Below are positions 1 to 9,582 of a DNA stretch of 64,000 nucleotides, one piece after another. The notes under the pieces were generated by a model that worked only from the letters and a program-made list of their open reading frames with translations, did no database searches and was not told the origin of the DNA. The DNA comes from JAFEDN01 sp965651935 (GTDB lineage: Bacteria > Pseudomonadota > Gammaproteobacteria > Coxiellales > Coxiellaceae), in assembly GCA_965651935.1 (NCBI GenBank), contig CBFGTC010000001.1:310001-374000 (forward strand), given 5' to 3'. The first letter of the stretch is position 1. Every line of letters starts with the position of its first letter. Both the position numbers and the translations under genes were made by a program.

Positions 1-489
1 ATCAAATTCGCCCTGATCTAATTTTTCAATGCGGGTGCCGACATTACCTCGCAGTGGCATAAATTTTAAATCAGGTCTGAGCGCCAGAAGCTGGGCTTGA
101 CGCCTGGGGCTGGTGGTTCCCACTAAGGCGCCTGTAGGCAAATTTTGCCACTGCCACTGATTGCGTGAAATAATCACGTCACGGGGGTCTTCGCGTTGGC
201 AAATCGCTGCCAAAGTTAATCCGGGAGTTTCATTAACAGACATATCTTTTATGGAATGGACTGCAATATCGGCTGTATGGGTCAGCAAAGCGTTTTGCAG
301 TTCTTTAACAAATAAAGATTTTCCTCCCACTGGTGATAATTTTACATCAGTTTTTTTATCTCCGGCGGTCAATAATCCGACCAGCTCTATCTTTAAGTGC
401 GGGTTAATCTTCAGTAATTGCTCGCTAACGGCTTGGGTTTGCCAAAGCGCTAAAGGACTTTTGCGTGTGGCGATTCGTAACCGATTCAA
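1..489 (-). CDS. hemC: Porphobilinogen deaminase (hydroxymethylbilane synthase), 5' part only
   Basis: Joins four porphobilinogen molecules into hydroxymethylbilane in haem synthesis, in the cytosol. The visible 163 residues begin with the family's N-terminal LRIATRKSPLALW strand and continue through GDKK, GGKSLFVKELQ, AVHSIKDM and the TSPRRQAQLL motif. The dipyrromethane-binding cysteine lies further on and is outside the window, so the gene is cut at position 1. I chose a TTG start at 489 because it overlaps the stop of the upstream acyltransferase (TTGA) and gives the usual short lead before LRIATR. An ATG at 528 in the same frame is the alternative. Neither has a clear ribosome binding site. 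The identity is secure; the start is not. Confidence 0.93.
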   Translation of the reverse strand, partial: MNRLRIATRKSPLALWQTQAVSEQLLKINPHLKIELVGLLTAGDKKTDVKLSPVGGKSLFVKELQNALLTHTADIAVHSIKDMSVNETPGLTLAAICQREDPRDVIISRNQWQWQNLPTGALVGTTSPRRQAQLLALRPDLKFMPLRGNVGTRIEKLDQGEFD

Positions 490-1352
490 GTGGATACTTT
501 GTTGAGTTGCTGGTCTTTGATTTGCCATATTGAATTTAACCATTGCTGAAAATGTTTACGGAATATGCGGTCTTCATAAGGGTCACCGATTAAATCAGCG
601 CTGATAGGCAATAACTCATAATGTAAATGAATTTTTTTAACTTTTCCTTGCAAAAATTCCCAAAAACTTAAATTTTGCGGTTGGTAATGCAGGGTGACAT
701 TGATAATGCCGCTAAGCTGTTGATGCAACTCCTGGAGCACGAGAGCGGCGCCAGTGGACTTAGGTTTTAATAAATGTTGATAAGGAGATTGTTGTGTTTG
801 GCGTTTTTTTTCGGTGAAGCGTGTGCCTTCCACGAAATTAACCACGGTGGTTGGAAATTCTTTAAATTTAGCACATGCTTTCCGAGTGGTTTCAATATCG
901 ACCATCTTTAAGTGGGGATTTTTCCTTACTTCGGCGTGACTATGGCGGGCCATAAAGGGGTATCCCAGGACATAAGTAGCCCAACTGGCAAAAGGCAGAG
1001 TCCAGAGCAGTTCCTTTTTCATAAAGAATTTTAATATGGGAATTTTATGGCGGAAAAAAATCCCTAATACTAAAATATCCATCCAAGTTTGATGGTTGCA
1101 AATTAATAAATACCAACCTTGAGGGTCTAGCGCGGCGCTGCCTTCAAATTGCCATTTGTGGCGGGTGCTCAATTGCAAAATCCAATAATTTAAATCCATC
1201 CACCAGACGGGGATCTTTTGCATCCAAGCCCGGCCTCGTGTCCGGCATTGGCGATGGGGAATGATGCTTATAACTAAAAAAGAAAAAATCACCCACAAGG
1301 CATGGAAGACCATGTTGAAAATAAGCAAAATGATGATAAAAAATGCTCGCAC
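486..1352 (-). CDS. YihG-like lysophospholipid acyltransferase (PlsC family)
   Basis: A 288-residue inner-membrane acyltransferase, expected to add an acyl chain to a lysophospholipid such as lysophosphatidic acid. An N-terminal hydrophobic segment (about 4-32) is followed by the catalytic NHxxxxD motif at residues 86-92 (NHQTWMD) and the substrate-binding EGTR motif at 176-179 (FVEGTRFTEKKR). Both match the YihG branch of the PlsC superfamily, and the length is close to E. coli YihG (about 310). It ends within the start region of hemC on the same strand, so the two are probably cotranscribed. A housekeeping PlsC may exist elsewhere, so I give no gene symbol. The acyl acceptor cannot be read from the sequence. 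Confidence 0.85.
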   Translation of the reverse strand: MRAFFIIILLIFNMVFHALWVIFSFLVISIIPHRQCRTRGRAWMQKIPVWWMDLNYWILQLSTRHKWQFEGSAALDPQGWYLLICNHQTWMDILVLGIFFRHKIPILKFFMKKELLWTLPFASWATYVLGYPFMARHSHAEVRKNPHLKMVDIETTRKACAKFKEFPTTVVNFVEGTRFTEKKRQTQQSPYQHLLKPKSTGAALVLQELHQQLSGIINVTLHYQPQNLSFWEFLQGKVKKIHLHYELLPISADLIGDPYEDRIFRKHFQQWLNSIWQIKDQQLNKVST

Positions 1353-1360
1353 AACCAGTC

Positions 1361-1891
1361 CTAAAAGCCTGAAGTGCTAGAAGAGGATGGAGGCCGTTTT
1401 AATTTTTCGGCTTGTTCGTATAAATCTTCCTTGTCCTGTTTAATTCGAATAACAAAAGGACAATCTGAAGGATTGGGGGTTTCACAGTTGTAGTAGCCTC
1501 CTAGATTGTCACTCCATTTGCCGCCCGTGGGGGCAAGAGCCAACACATTATAGGCTAATAATATTGGAAAAGACGTAGCCAGCTCACCGCGATAAACGCA
1601 AAAAATTTGACCTACATTAGTGCCACGCCATTGGGCGCCGGAAAATTGAGTGATTTTATCCACGAAAGACATTTCATAACTGCGCCAACCGTGGGGAGAA
1701 GACCAAGTCCGAGTTTCTGGATTTTTGACTAACTCATTGATAGGTGGACAAAAGACAACTCTTTGAGTGGGTTTGGTTTCTTGTGGTTTAGGTGCAGAAG
1801 AGGAACGATCTAAACCGCCATCGCCGTTAGCCAGTGCGGTAATAGTCAATCCCAAAAGGACTAAAAAAAGAGGTTGATGTATTTTCAGCAT
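1361..1891 (-). CDS. Secreted protein, possibly EirA/DUF3757-like
   Basis: A 176-residue exported protein. The first 22 residues form a classical signal peptide (MLKIHQPLFLVLLGLTITALA). The mature part begins with a low-complexity Ser/Pro/Thr stretch, then FCPPINELV, WRSYEMSFV, GAQWRGTNVGQIFCVYRG and a second Cys pair (YYNCETPNPSDCPFVI). It ends in a Ser-rich tail. The order FCPP, WRSY, GAQW-G-NVGQI-C-Y recalls small periplasmic proteins annotated as DUF3757 or as the Coxiella/Legionella T4SS-associated EirA. That assignment is from memory and untested. The four cysteines suggest disulphides, hence a periplasmic or outer location. It lies 8 bases upstream of the acyltransferase gene and may share its transcript. 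Confidence 0.6.
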   Translation of the reverse strand: MLKIHQPLFLVLLGLTITALANGDGGLDRSSSAPKPQETKPTQRVVFCPPINELVKNPETRTWSSPHGWRSYEMSFVDKITQFSGAQWRGTNVGQIFCVYRGELATSFPILLAYNVLALAPTGGKWSDNLGGYYNCETPNPSDCPFVIRIKQDKEDLYEQAEKLKRPPSSSSTSGF

Positions 1892-1955
1892 AATAATATA
1901 TTTTACCGGATATTTTTTAAGAAGACCATTAGAATTGACGTGAGTAGGAGGACCG

Positions 1956-2768
1956 GTGGCAACCTATCTTATTGGAGATGTCCAAGGCTGTTATGCTGAA
2001 TTACAATCTTTATTAGAAGTAATCAATTTTAATCCAAATCAGGATCACTTGGGTTTTGCGGGCGATTTGGTAAATCGCGGCCCGCAATCTTTGCAGGTTT
2101 TAAGATTGATAAAAAACCTGGGCGATAAAGCCTCAGTGGTATTAGGCAATCACGATTTTTATCTGTTAGCGTTGGGCTACGAAGCCGTAGAGTTCCATGG
2201 CAGCCATACCTTGGATGCGGTTTTACAAGCACCGGATAAATGGGAATTGTTAGACTGGCTTAGGCAGCAGCCTGTGGTGATCTATTGGGAAAATTTTAAT
2301 TCGATTTTGGTTCATGCTGGAATTCCGCCACAATGGTCTTTGGCAGAAGTATTGTCTTATGCCCACGAGGCTGCTGCTGAATTAAAGGGTGAAAATTTTT
2401 TAAATTTTCTGAGAGAATTGGAATCGCAGCGCAATGCCAATATCAAATGGAATAAAAATTTAAACCATAACGAAAAAATGCGTTATATTGTAAATGCCTT
2501 CACTCATTTGCGTTTTTGCTCAGCCGAGGGCGAGCTGGATTTATCGAACAAATCGGTTCATTCCAAAGACCTGCAAAAATACCGGCCTTGGTATGAATGG
2601 TATCACCTTAAGCCCAAAGTGTATTTCGGACATTGGGCGGCTTTAGAAGGCAGTTTGCAAGATTCTGTTTTTCAAGCGTTGGATACCGGGTGTGCTTGGG
2701 GTGGAAGATTGACCGCGGTTAGAGTGGAAGACGAGCAGCGTTTTTCCGTTCCCGCCATAAGAAGTTAA
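1956..2768 (+). CDS. apaH: Bis(5'-nucleosyl)-tetraphosphatase, symmetrical
   Basis: Hydrolyses Ap4A to two ADP, and may also remove NpnN caps from RNA, in the cytosol. The 270 residues carry the calcineurin-like metallophosphatase motifs in order: GDVQGC near residue 7, GDLVNRGP near 37, GNHDFY near 65, then VHAGIPP and FGHWAALEG with metal-binding histidines. The length is normal for the family. The start is GTG, decided by an AGGAGG site at 1946-1951 four bases upstream. It converges on folA with a 14-base gap. In E. coli folA and apaH are also neighbours, but apaG, ksgA, pdxA, surA and lptD follow directly. Here that remaining group lies about 44 kb away. Confidence 0.95.
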   Translation: MATYLIGDVQGCYAELQSLLEVINFNPNQDHLGFAGDLVNRGPQSLQVLRLIKNLGDKASVVLGNHDFYLLALGYEAVEFHGSHTLDAVLQAPDKWELLDWLRQQPVVIYWENFNSILVHAGIPPQWSLAEVLSYAHEAAAELKGENFLNFLRELESQRNANIKWNKNLNHNEKMRYIVNAFTHLRFCSAEGELDLSNKSVHSKDLQKYRPWYEWYHLKPKVYFGHWAALEGSLQDSVFQALDTGCAWGGRLTAVRVEDEQRFSVPAIRS

Positions 2769-2782
2769 TGCTGATTTCTTGG

Positions 2783-3271
2783 TCAAGTAATTCTTTCAAG
2801 TTTGACCGTGTAAAAATGATAAGGGTTGAGTGCATCAATGGGATGTTCAATCCGTTCCATTTCCCGCCATTCCGATTCCCTCCAAGTAGGGAAAAACGCA
2901 TCACCGGGGAATTTAAAGTCAATGAAAGATAAATATAAACGGTCCGCCATAGGTAAAGTTTGTTTAAATAATTCAGCTCCCCCAATAATCATTAATTCTT
3001 CTGAATCATGGCAAGCTTTTAACGCGTCTTCTAAGGAAGAAAAAGCCTCGCAACCCGGTAATTGAATATTTTTTTGCCTGCTAAGGACAAGATTGCGCCT
3101 GCCGGGTAATGCTTTTCCAATGCTGGTAAAGGTACGCCGGCCCATTAAAATCGGTTTTCCAAGCGTGATTTTTTTAAAATAAGCCAATTCGGCAGGTAAG
3201 CGCCAAGGCATGCTACCATTAAATCCGATAACCCGATCATGAGACATAGCTGCGACCAGTGAAATCAACAT
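2783..3271 (-). CDS. folA: Dihydrofolate reductase
   Basis: Reduces dihydrofolate to tetrahydrofolate with NADPH. The 162 residues start [16 protein letters not shown] and show the diagnostic MPWRLPAELAYFK (substrate-site acidic helix), GKPILMGRRTFTSIG (NADPH binding) and IIGGAELF. The length matches chromosomal type I enzymes of about 160 residues. I took the ATG at 3271 rather than a longer frame to 3307, because the family begins at this strand and the extra residues look unrelated. The start overlaps the 3' end of the histidine kinase gene by 7 bases, so translation may be coupled. Target of trimethoprim in relatives; nothing visible here indicates resistance. Confidence 0.95.
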   Translation of the reverse strand: MLISLVAAMSHDRVIGFNGSMPWRLPAELAYFKKITLGKPILMGRRTFTSIGKALPGRRNLVLSRQKNIQLPGCEAFSSLEDALKACHDSEELMIIGGAELFKQTLPMADRLYLSFIDFKFPGDAFFPTWRESEWREMERIEHPIDALNPYHFYTVKLERIT

Positions 3272-4992
3272 AAAGCCGCACTTTTTCGTTGATATTGTTT
3301 TAAACAATCTTGAGCAAGTTCTACAGTGAGAGGCTTGGTGATAATTTCATTAATACCCGCTTCGAGGCAAATATTGCGATATTCTTGGTCAAGATGAGCA
3401 GTAAGTGCAATAATAGGAATTTCAGTATTAAATTCCCGGATTTGTCGGCTGACGGTAAACCCATCCATATCGGGAAGACCGATGTCCATAAAAATTAAAT
3501 CGTAAATTGCTTGGTGTGCTAATTCCAAAGCTTTTCCACCGCAAGAAGCGATATCGACATTATTATTTAATTTACACAACAGCGCTGCAACGGCCTTTTG
3601 GATGAGCACGTTGTCTTCTACCAGTAAAATACGCCGGTAAGCGTGGCTTTGCGAATAATGCTGGACTTGCAGCGAGGGCGTGTTCATATTTAAAAAATGA
3701 AGCTGTTCTTTTATTGCGTTTTCGTCTGGGCTGGAAAATGAGCAACAAGCTTGAGGCTGTTTAGATAATTGTAAAGGCAAAAAAAGAAAAAATTGCGATC
3801 CTTTCCCTATGTCACTTTTAACCCAAATGCTGCCTTTCATTTTTTCAATAAATTTTTTGGCAATGGATAACCCTAAGCCAAAACCACGGAATTGCCCTTG
3901 AAAAGAGGGGTTGACGCGAAAAAAACTTTCAAAAATTTTTTCAGAATCTTCAGCGGATATTCCAATACCCGTATCTTTTACACTTAATAATAACGGAAAA
4001 ATCTCGGCATCGTTAAGAACGGTAGAGCTGCGTTCCACTCGGATTTCAATCCCACCTTGTGAAGTAAATTTAATCGCGTTGCTGATAATATTTAATAAAA
4101 CCCGTTGAACTAGAAAAGGCGAGCCACTAAAGGTTTCCGGCAGCGTTTCTGGATAAATAATATCTAATGTTAAATTTTTTTGCTTGATGAGCGGGAAAAG
4201 TAAATTTTTAAGGCGAGTAATGATGTGTCTTAAATTGAAATCCTTAGAAACTTGAATCTCCGTGTTTTCAGATTCGATTTTAGATATATCCAGCACCCCA
4301 TTGAGTAAACATAAGAGTTCTTGGCTGGCATTGGCAATGGCGGTAATTTCATCATGGAATTCCGCGGGCAATCGTTCTTTTAACAAATGGGTAATGCCCT
4401 GAATTCCCACTAATGGCGTGCGAATGTCATGGCTGATATTGGCGATAAATTCACTTTTAAAACGATTGGCCGCCTCCGCTTTGATGCGCGCTTGTTCTAA
4501 TTCTCGCGCTAAATTTTTTTGTTCAGTGATATCGGTGGAAATTCCTAATACTCCAATGATCTCGCCGGCGGTATTGATCATGGGTGATTTAGAGGATAGA
4601 AAATAATGAATTTTATTATTGATCAGGCAATTTTCTTCCAGTTTGAGGGGTTGCCCGGTTTGCATCACGACGAGATCATTGTGCCGGCAACCTATATCCT
4701 TTACATTTTTACCAATAAGATCGTATCTGCTCTGTAAGCCCATCATTTTCGCTTGCTGATCGTTGCAGCCAATGATTTTACCTTGTTTATCAATCCAATA
4801 AATATTATTTAAAGAAGAGTGGAGTATGCTGTCCAGATAGACAAAAGTATCGTTATCTGTTTTTGAGGACTTTGTTAGTATGTTATTAAGGAATTTAAGC
4901 AACTTTACTAGGACAAGGTAAAGACGTGAGCGGTTTATTTTTTTAAAAATATCCGCTTTCCTTTTTTGAAGATGAAGTGCTTCTTCTTTCAT
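3265..4992 (-). CDS. Hybrid sensor histidine kinase (PAS - HisKA - HATPase - receiver)
   Basis: A 575-residue signalling protein. A PAS domain (about 50-160, ending in [15 protein letters not shown]) is followed by a coiled linker, a HisKA domain with phospho-acceptor His188 ([10 protein letters not shown]), and an ATPase domain with N box (NAIKFTS), G1 box (DTGIGIS) and G2 box ([12 protein letters not shown]). A C-terminal receiver has predicted phospho-Asp503 ([11 protein letters not shown]) and a Lys in ITKP. No convincing membrane segment or separate sensor is visible, so it may sense an internal cue through PAS. The ATG at 4992 has an AGGA site seven bases upstream and is preferred to a TTG at 5028. 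No partner response regulator or Hpt gene is adjacent, so the output is unknown. Confidence 0.9.
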   Translation of the reverse strand: MKEEALHLQKRKADIFKKINRSRLYLVLVKLLKFLNNILTKSSKTDNDTFVYLDSILHSSLNNIYWIDKQGKIIGCNDQQAKMMGLQSRYDLIGKNVKDIGCRHNDLVVMQTGQPLKLEENCLINNKIHYFLSSKSPMINTAGEIIGVLGISTDITEQKNLARELEQARIKAEAANRFKSEFIANISHDIRTPLVGIQGITHLLKERLPAEFHDEITAIANASQELLCLLNGVLDISKIESENTEIQVSKDFNLRHIITRLKNLLFPLIKQKNLTLDIIYPETLPETFSGSPFLVQRVLLNIISNAIKFTSQGGIEIRVERSSTVLNDAEIFPLLLSVKDTGIGISAEDSEKIFESFFRVNPSFQGQFRGFGLGLSIAKKFIEKMKGSIWVKSDIGKGSQFFLFLPLQLSKQPQACCSFSSPDENAIKEQLHFLNMNTPSLQVQHYSQSHAYRRILLVEDNVLIQKAVAALLCKLNNNVDIASCGGKALELAHQAIYDLIFMDIGLPDMDGFTVSRQIREFNTEIPIIALTAHLDQEYRNICLEAGINEIITKPLTVELAQDCLKQYQRKSAALC

Positions 4993-5131
4993 TTTTTTCC
5001 TAAAAAAAACTGTCTTCCTATTAGGCAATTAGCTAAACGGATCAGCAATGACCGCATCAGCAAGCAATAACTAGGATAAATAAATTTTTTAAAAAATGCA
5101 AATAATATTTTTATACATTAAATTTAAATTG

Positions 5132-5160
5132 TTGCCGAAATCATTTTAACATTTTATTAT
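5132..5160 (+). promoter_or_regulatory. Candidate sigma-70 promoter for the oxidase cluster
   Basis: TTGCCG at 5132-5137 and TATTAT at 5155-5160 are separated by 17 bases, about 46 bases before the first cytochrome gene. Both hexamers are close to consensus and the spacing is ideal. The rest of the 214-base gap between the divergent kinase and cytochrome genes is A+T-rich and shows nothing else I can name. Prediction only. Confidence 0.4.
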
Positions 5161-5206
5161 ACGCGTTTAGAAATTCATCAAGTCCACGAATTTGGAATAA
5201 GACATT

Positions 5207-6757
5207 ATGAATAAAACTTTACTGCGACGCTTTATAACAGCGGTGATTGCTTTTGCAGGAGTTTTCACTATCCTTTCAGCTTGGGCAGAGGAGCCCGATT
5301 CGAGTGCGCCCTCTACTTCGCAAGGCGAAGAGCAATACGCGCAGTACCCTAAAATGAACTACGGGACTGGCGAAAAGGCTGAGCAATTAAAGCGAGGCGA
5401 ATATTTGGTTAAAATGGGAGATTGTATTGCCTGTCATACGGCGCCGGGAGGCGAATCTTTTGCTGGCGGTTTAGCCTTCGACACTCCATTCGGGACAATC
5501 TACAGTCCCAATATCACTCCTGATAAAACTCATGGGATTGGTAAATGGACGGATGAACAATTTAATAAGGCTGTACGTGAAGGTATTGCACCCGATGGTC
5601 AATATCTTTATCCTGCTTTTCCCTTTCCCTATTATAACAAGTTAACGGACCAGGATTTAAAAGATATTCGCGCCTATCTTAATGCCATTCCTCCCTCAAA
5701 TAAAGCCAACAACGAAAATAATATGATGTTTCCATTTAACTGGCGCTTTTTACAATTGGGTTGGCGATTAATGTTTTTCGAATTTCAAAAGACCGGCCCC
5801 TTCAAACCCGACACGAAGAAAGATGCCGCTTGGAATCGAGGAGCTTATTTAGTTTTGAGTCTAGGTCATTGCGATATGTGTCATACTCCTATGTATTACA
5901 TGTTGTCTAAAAAGTTCGTATTGGGAGCGCCCATTCAAAAGTATCATTTGTCCGGTGGTTTTGTGAATAATTTTTATGCTCCCAATATTTCAGGGAGCCG
6001 TATGAAAAATTTTTCCGAAGCTCAATTGGCCGCGGTTTTCTTACAAAATAAATTGTTAGAAGGGGGGGAGGTGCAAGGGCCTATGCGAGAGGCTAATAAC
6101 GATAGTTTCCAATATCTCACCCCTCAAGACATCCATGCTATTTATACCTATCTCATTAGCGTTAAAAGCAAATCGCAGCCCAAACCTAAAACAGGCAGTG
6201 GTCTAGAGGCGGGTAAGAAAATTTTTGATCAATATTGTGTGGGTTGCCATGCTACTGGAGTTGCGGGAGCACCTAAATTTGGTGACGCCGCCGCTTGGGA
6301 GCCTTTAATTAAGCAAGGCCGTGAAGTGCTATATCAAAATGCGATCAAAGGAATAGGGGGAATGCCGCCTAAAGGGACGTGCGCCACTTGTAACGAAGAA
6401 GATATTCAAAACACGGTAAACTACATTATCTCTCAAAGCAGCGGAGCTCATGCCGCGGCAGGGAAAAAAGAAGCGCCCAAACAATTGACCATGGCTGACG
6501 GTAAGAAAATTTATGAGCAATATTGCCAAGCCTGTCACAATGGCGCATACCCGGGAGCGCCCAAGTTGGGTGATAAAAGCGCTTGGCAGCCGCTGATTGC
6601 ACAAGGGATGGATATTTTAATTTTGAATTCACTTAAGGGAATCGGCAACATGCCACCCAAAGGTAGCTGTGCTCAATGCAGTGAAGCGCAAATTAAAGCG
6701 GCTGTAAAATACATGGTGAATGAAAGCAAAACCGAAGGCAATTACATGCTGTGGTAA
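5207..6757 (+). CDS. Tetrahaem cytochrome c (dihaem ADH-type module plus two c5-like domains)
   Basis: A 516-residue exported cytochrome. A signal peptide covers about residues 1-27. Four CxxCH haem sites are visible: CIACH at 73, CDMCH at 222, CVGCH at 344 and CQACH at 440. The first two lie in a region resembling the dihaem cytochrome subunit of alcohol or gluconate dehydrogenases (FDTPFGTIYSPNITPD). The last two lie in tandem modules of cytochrome c5 type, each ending GGMPPKGTCATC or GNMPPKGSCAQC, with the extra Cys pair of that family. It directly precedes ctaC, so it probably delivers electrons to the oxidase from the periplasmic side. Its electron donor is not evident and no dehydrogenase subunit is adjacent. 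The combination is unusual for this position. Confidence 0.85.
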   Translation: MNKTLLRRFITAVIAFAGVFTILSAWAEEPDSSAPSTSQGEEQYAQYPKMNYGTGEKAEQLKRGEYLVKMGDCIACHTAPGGESFAGGLAFDTPFGTIYSPNITPDKTHGIGKWTDEQFNKAVREGIAPDGQYLYPAFPFPYYNKLTDQDLKDIRAYLNAIPPSNKANNENNMMFPFNWRFLQLGWRLMFFEFQKTGPFKPDTKKDAAWNRGAYLVLSLGHCDMCHTPMYYMLSKKFVLGAPIQKYHLSGGFVNNFYAPNISGSRMKNFSEAQLAAVFLQNKLLEGGEVQGPMREANNDSFQYLTPQDIHAIYTYLISVKSKSQPKPKTGSGLEAGKKIFDQYCVGCHATGVAGAPKFGDAAAWEPLIKQGREVLYQNAIKGIGGMPPKGTCATCNEEDIQNTVNYIISQSSGAHAAAGKKEAPKQLTMADGKKIYEQYCQACHNGAYPGAPKLGDKSAWQPLIAQGMDILILNSLKGIGNMPPKGSCAQCSEAQIKAAVKYMVNESKTEGNYMLW

Positions 6758-6819
6758 GTGAGTATCGAGGCGGAACCCCTGCCTACCCCTGAGGAAGGGA
6801 GATGGTTAAAGAGGTAAAT

Positions 6820-7971
6820 ATGAACAAAGGGCTATTGAAAAAAACGTTATTATTGTTAATTACTTTTTTTAGCGGATGCATTTCAGCTTTCGCTGATGAA
6901 ATACCAAGATATAATATGCGCATTGGGGTAACTCCCATCAGTCATGAAATTTATACCTTGCACATGTTAATTTTCTATGTTTGCATAGTCATTGGCATCA
7001 TTGTTTTTAGCGTTTTAATTTATTCTTTGATCCAACATCGCAAATCCAAAGGCGCCAAACCCGCGGATTTCCATTCCAGTCTCAGCATTGAAGTACTGTG
7101 GGCCGTGATCCCTTTTATTATTTTGATCTTAATGGCTATTCCTGCCACCAAAGTGCTGATGCAGATGGATGACACTGCGCATCCCCAAATCAATATCAAA
7201 GTCACTGGTTATCAATGGAAGTGGCAGTATGAATATTTGGATTATGGGATCAAATATTTTAGTAATTTATCCACGCCGACAGAACAATTGGAAGGGAAAG
7301 CAGCGAAAGATCGTTGGTATTTATTAGAAGTGGATCATCCTCTGGTTGTCCCGGTTCATCAAAAAATACGTTTTTTGGTAACCTCGAATGATGTTATCCA
7401 TTCGTGGTGGGTGCCGGCTTTCGGCATCAAGCGAGACGCGATACCGGGCTTTATTTATGAATCCTGGGCAACTATCAATAAACCCGGAATTTACCGCGGA
7501 CAGTGTGCCGAATTGTGTGGCGTAAACCATGGTTTTATGCCGATTGTGGTTGAAGCGAAAACCGAAGAAGATTTCAAAAAATGGCTTACTGAAAATGCAC
7601 CTAGTCAACAGCCTGCCGCACCGGCTCAACCCATGACTAAAGAAGCCTTGATGAGCGCGGGACAACAATTGTATGCCACCATGTGCAGCGTGTGCCATAA
7701 ACCCGATGGTGCCGGTATGCCGCCAGCTTTCCCCGCTTTGCGTGGCGGTAAAATTGCGGTGGGGCCGGTGGCGGGTCATATCGACATTGTTTTACACGGC
7801 AAACCGGGTACAGCGATGCAAGCCTTTGGTCCACAACTTAACGATGAGCAGATCGCCGCCATTATTACTTATGAACGCAATAGTTGGGGTAACGATGATA
7901 AAGCTAAATTTGGCAACAATGCCGGTGGCATCGTTCAGCCGGCTGATATTGCTAAAGAGCGTAACCAATAG
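6820..7971 (+). CDS. ctaC: Cytochrome c oxidase subunit II with fused cytochrome c domain (caa3 type)
   Basis: Takes electrons from cytochrome c and passes them through CuA to subunit I. A signal peptide is followed by two membrane helices (about 45-70 and 85-110) and a cupredoxin domain. The CuA ligands are seen in CAELCGVNHG (Cys229, Cys233, His237) together with HSWWVPAFG. A C-terminal cytochrome c domain has CSVCH at 289 and a distal Met region, which makes this a caa3-type subunit. The ATG at 6820 follows GAGG and gives a clean signal peptide. An in-frame ATG at 6802 also has a purine-rich site and would add six residues. It heads the oxidase operon directly after the cytochrome gene. 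Confidence 0.95.
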   Translation: MNKGLLKKTLLLLITFFSGCISAFADEIPRYNMRIGVTPISHEIYTLHMLIFYVCIVIGIIVFSVLIYSLIQHRKSKGAKPADFHSSLSIEVLWAVIPFIILILMAIPATKVLMQMDDTAHPQINIKVTGYQWKWQYEYLDYGIKYFSNLSTPTEQLEGKAAKDRWYLLEVDHPLVVPVHQKIRFLVTSNDVIHSWWVPAFGIKRDAIPGFIYESWATINKPGIYRGQCAELCGVNHGFMPIVVEAKTEEDFKKWLTENAPSQQPAAPAQPMTKEALMSAGQQLYATMCSVCHKPDGAGMPPAFPALRGGKIAVGPVAGHIDIVLHGKPGTAMQAFGPQLNDEQIAAIITYERNSWGNDDKAKFGNNAGGIVQPADIAKERNQ

Positions 7972-7980
7972 GAAACAATT

Positions 7981-9582
7981 ATGAGTCAAACATTAGCACA
8001 CCATGGACATCCACATCCCAAAAATTTTGGTGAATGGGTTAAACGATGGCTATTTACCACGAATCACAAAGATATCGGCACTTTGTATCTATTAGTATCT
8101 TTGTTGATGTTTTTCGTTGGCGGCGGCATGGCAATGCTGATTCGCGCGCAATTATTTCATCCTGGCATGCGTCTTCTCGACCCGGATTTCTACAATCAAA
8201 TGGTGACAATGCATGGATTGATCATGGTATTTGGTGTGGTGATGCCGGCTTTTGTGGGTCTGGCCAATTGGCAATTGCCTCTCATGATTGGAGCGCCGGA
8301 CATGGCGTTACCACGCTTAAATAACTGGAGTTTTTGGCTTTTGCCGTTTGCTTTCCTGCTGTTGTTTAGCACATTCTTCATGAGTGGACCTGGGCCTAAT
8401 TTTGGATGGACCTTTTATGCGCCTTTGTCTACCACTTACGGCCCGCCTAGCACCGACTATATGATTTTTGCCATTCACATTATGGGTTTATCGTCCATAT
8501 TGGGTGCAATTAATATTATCGCCACCTTGCTCAATATGCGGACCAAAGGAATGAAATTAATGGACATGCCCATTTTTTGCTGGGGTTGGCTCATCACGGC
8601 ATTTTTATTACTGGGAATCATGCCCGTTTTAGCTGGGACTGTCACTATGATGCTGACCGACCGGCATTTTGGGACCAGTTTCTTCAATCCAGCCGGTGGG
8701 GGCGATCCACTATTGTTCCAGCATTTGTTTTGGTTTTTCGGTCATCCTGAAGTTTATGTGTTAATTTTGCCGGCATTTGGGGTGATATCTGAAATCGTGC
8801 CGACTTTTAGCCGTAAACGCTTGTTTGGCCGTGACATTATGATTTACGCAATCGGCGCCATCGCTATTTTATCTTATATTGTATGGGTCCATCATATGTT
8901 TACCACGGGAGTCCCCTTGGCGGCGCAATTATTTTTCATGTACGCCACGATGTTAATTGCCGTGCCAACTGGGGTAAAAGTGTTTAACTGGGTGGCCACC
9001 ATGTTCAAAGGTTCTTTAACCTTTGAAACCCCCATGTTATTTGCTGTTGGTTTTTTATTCTTCTTTACTATAGGCGGTTTTTCAGGATTGATGCTGTCTA
9101 TCGTGCCGGCAGACTTCCAATATCAAGACACCTATTTTGTGGTGGCGCACTTCCACTATGTTTTGATTGCCGGTTCCATATTTGCATTAATGGGCGGTGT
9201 TTACTTTTGGTTGCCCAAATGGACGGGGGTGATGTACAACGAAAAAGTGGGTGAGTGGCATTTTTGGCTGTCGATGATTTCATTCAACATCGCCTTTTTT
9301 CCAATGCATTTTTTAGGTTTGGCCGGTATGCCTCGTCGCATCCCCGATTATGCCTTACAATTTACCGACTTTAATGTGGTATCCAGTATAGGTGCTTTTA
9401 TCTTCGGCTTCTCTCAAATTTTATTTTTATACAATGTCATTTACTGCATTCGGGGCCAAGGACCCCGGGCCACGGATCGTGTTTGGGAAGGCTCTCGGGG
9501 ATTAGAGTGGCTAGTGCCTTCACCCGCGCCCTATCACACCTATACCCACTCTTCTCATTTTTCTGAAGGAGAAAAGCATTGA
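7981..9582 (+). CDS. ctaD: Cytochrome c oxidase subunit I
   Basis: Catalytic haem-copper subunit that reduces oxygen to water and pumps protons. The 533 residues form about 12 membrane helices. Haem and CuB histidines are visible in MVTMHGLIMVFGVVMPAF, FGHPEVYVLILPAFG (with the His-Tyr crosslink pair), WVHHMFTTG and VVAHFHYVLI. The K-channel region follows the HPEVY helix. It starts 9 bases after ctaC and ends in a TTGA overlap with ctaG, so the genes are translationally coupled. Length and motifs are typical of A-type oxidases of proteobacteria. Confidence 0.97.
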   Translation: MSQTLAHHGHPHPKNFGEWVKRWLFTTNHKDIGTLYLLVSLLMFFVGGGMAMLIRAQLFHPGMRLLDPDFYNQMVTMHGLIMVFGVVMPAFVGLANWQLPLMIGAPDMALPRLNNWSFWLLPFAFLLLFSTFFMSGPGPNFGWTFYAPLSTTYGPPSTDYMIFAIHIMGLSSILGAINIIATLLNMRTKGMKLMDMPIFCWGWLITAFLLLGIMPVLAGTVTMMLTDRHFGTSFFNPAGGGDPLLFQHLFWFFGHPEVYVLILPAFGVISEIVPTFSRKRLFGRDIMIYAIGAIAILSYIVWVHHMFTTGVPLAAQLFFMYATMLIAVPTGVKVFNWVATMFKGSLTFETPMLFAVGFLFFFTIGGFSGLMLSIVPADFQYQDTYFVVAHFHYVLIAGSIFALMGGVYFWLPKWTGVMYNEKVGEWHFWLSMISFNIAFFPMHFLGLAGMPRRIPDYALQFTDFNVVSSIGAFIFGFSQILFLYNVIYCIRGQGPRATDRVWEGSRGLEWLVPSPAPYHTYTHSSHFSEGEKH

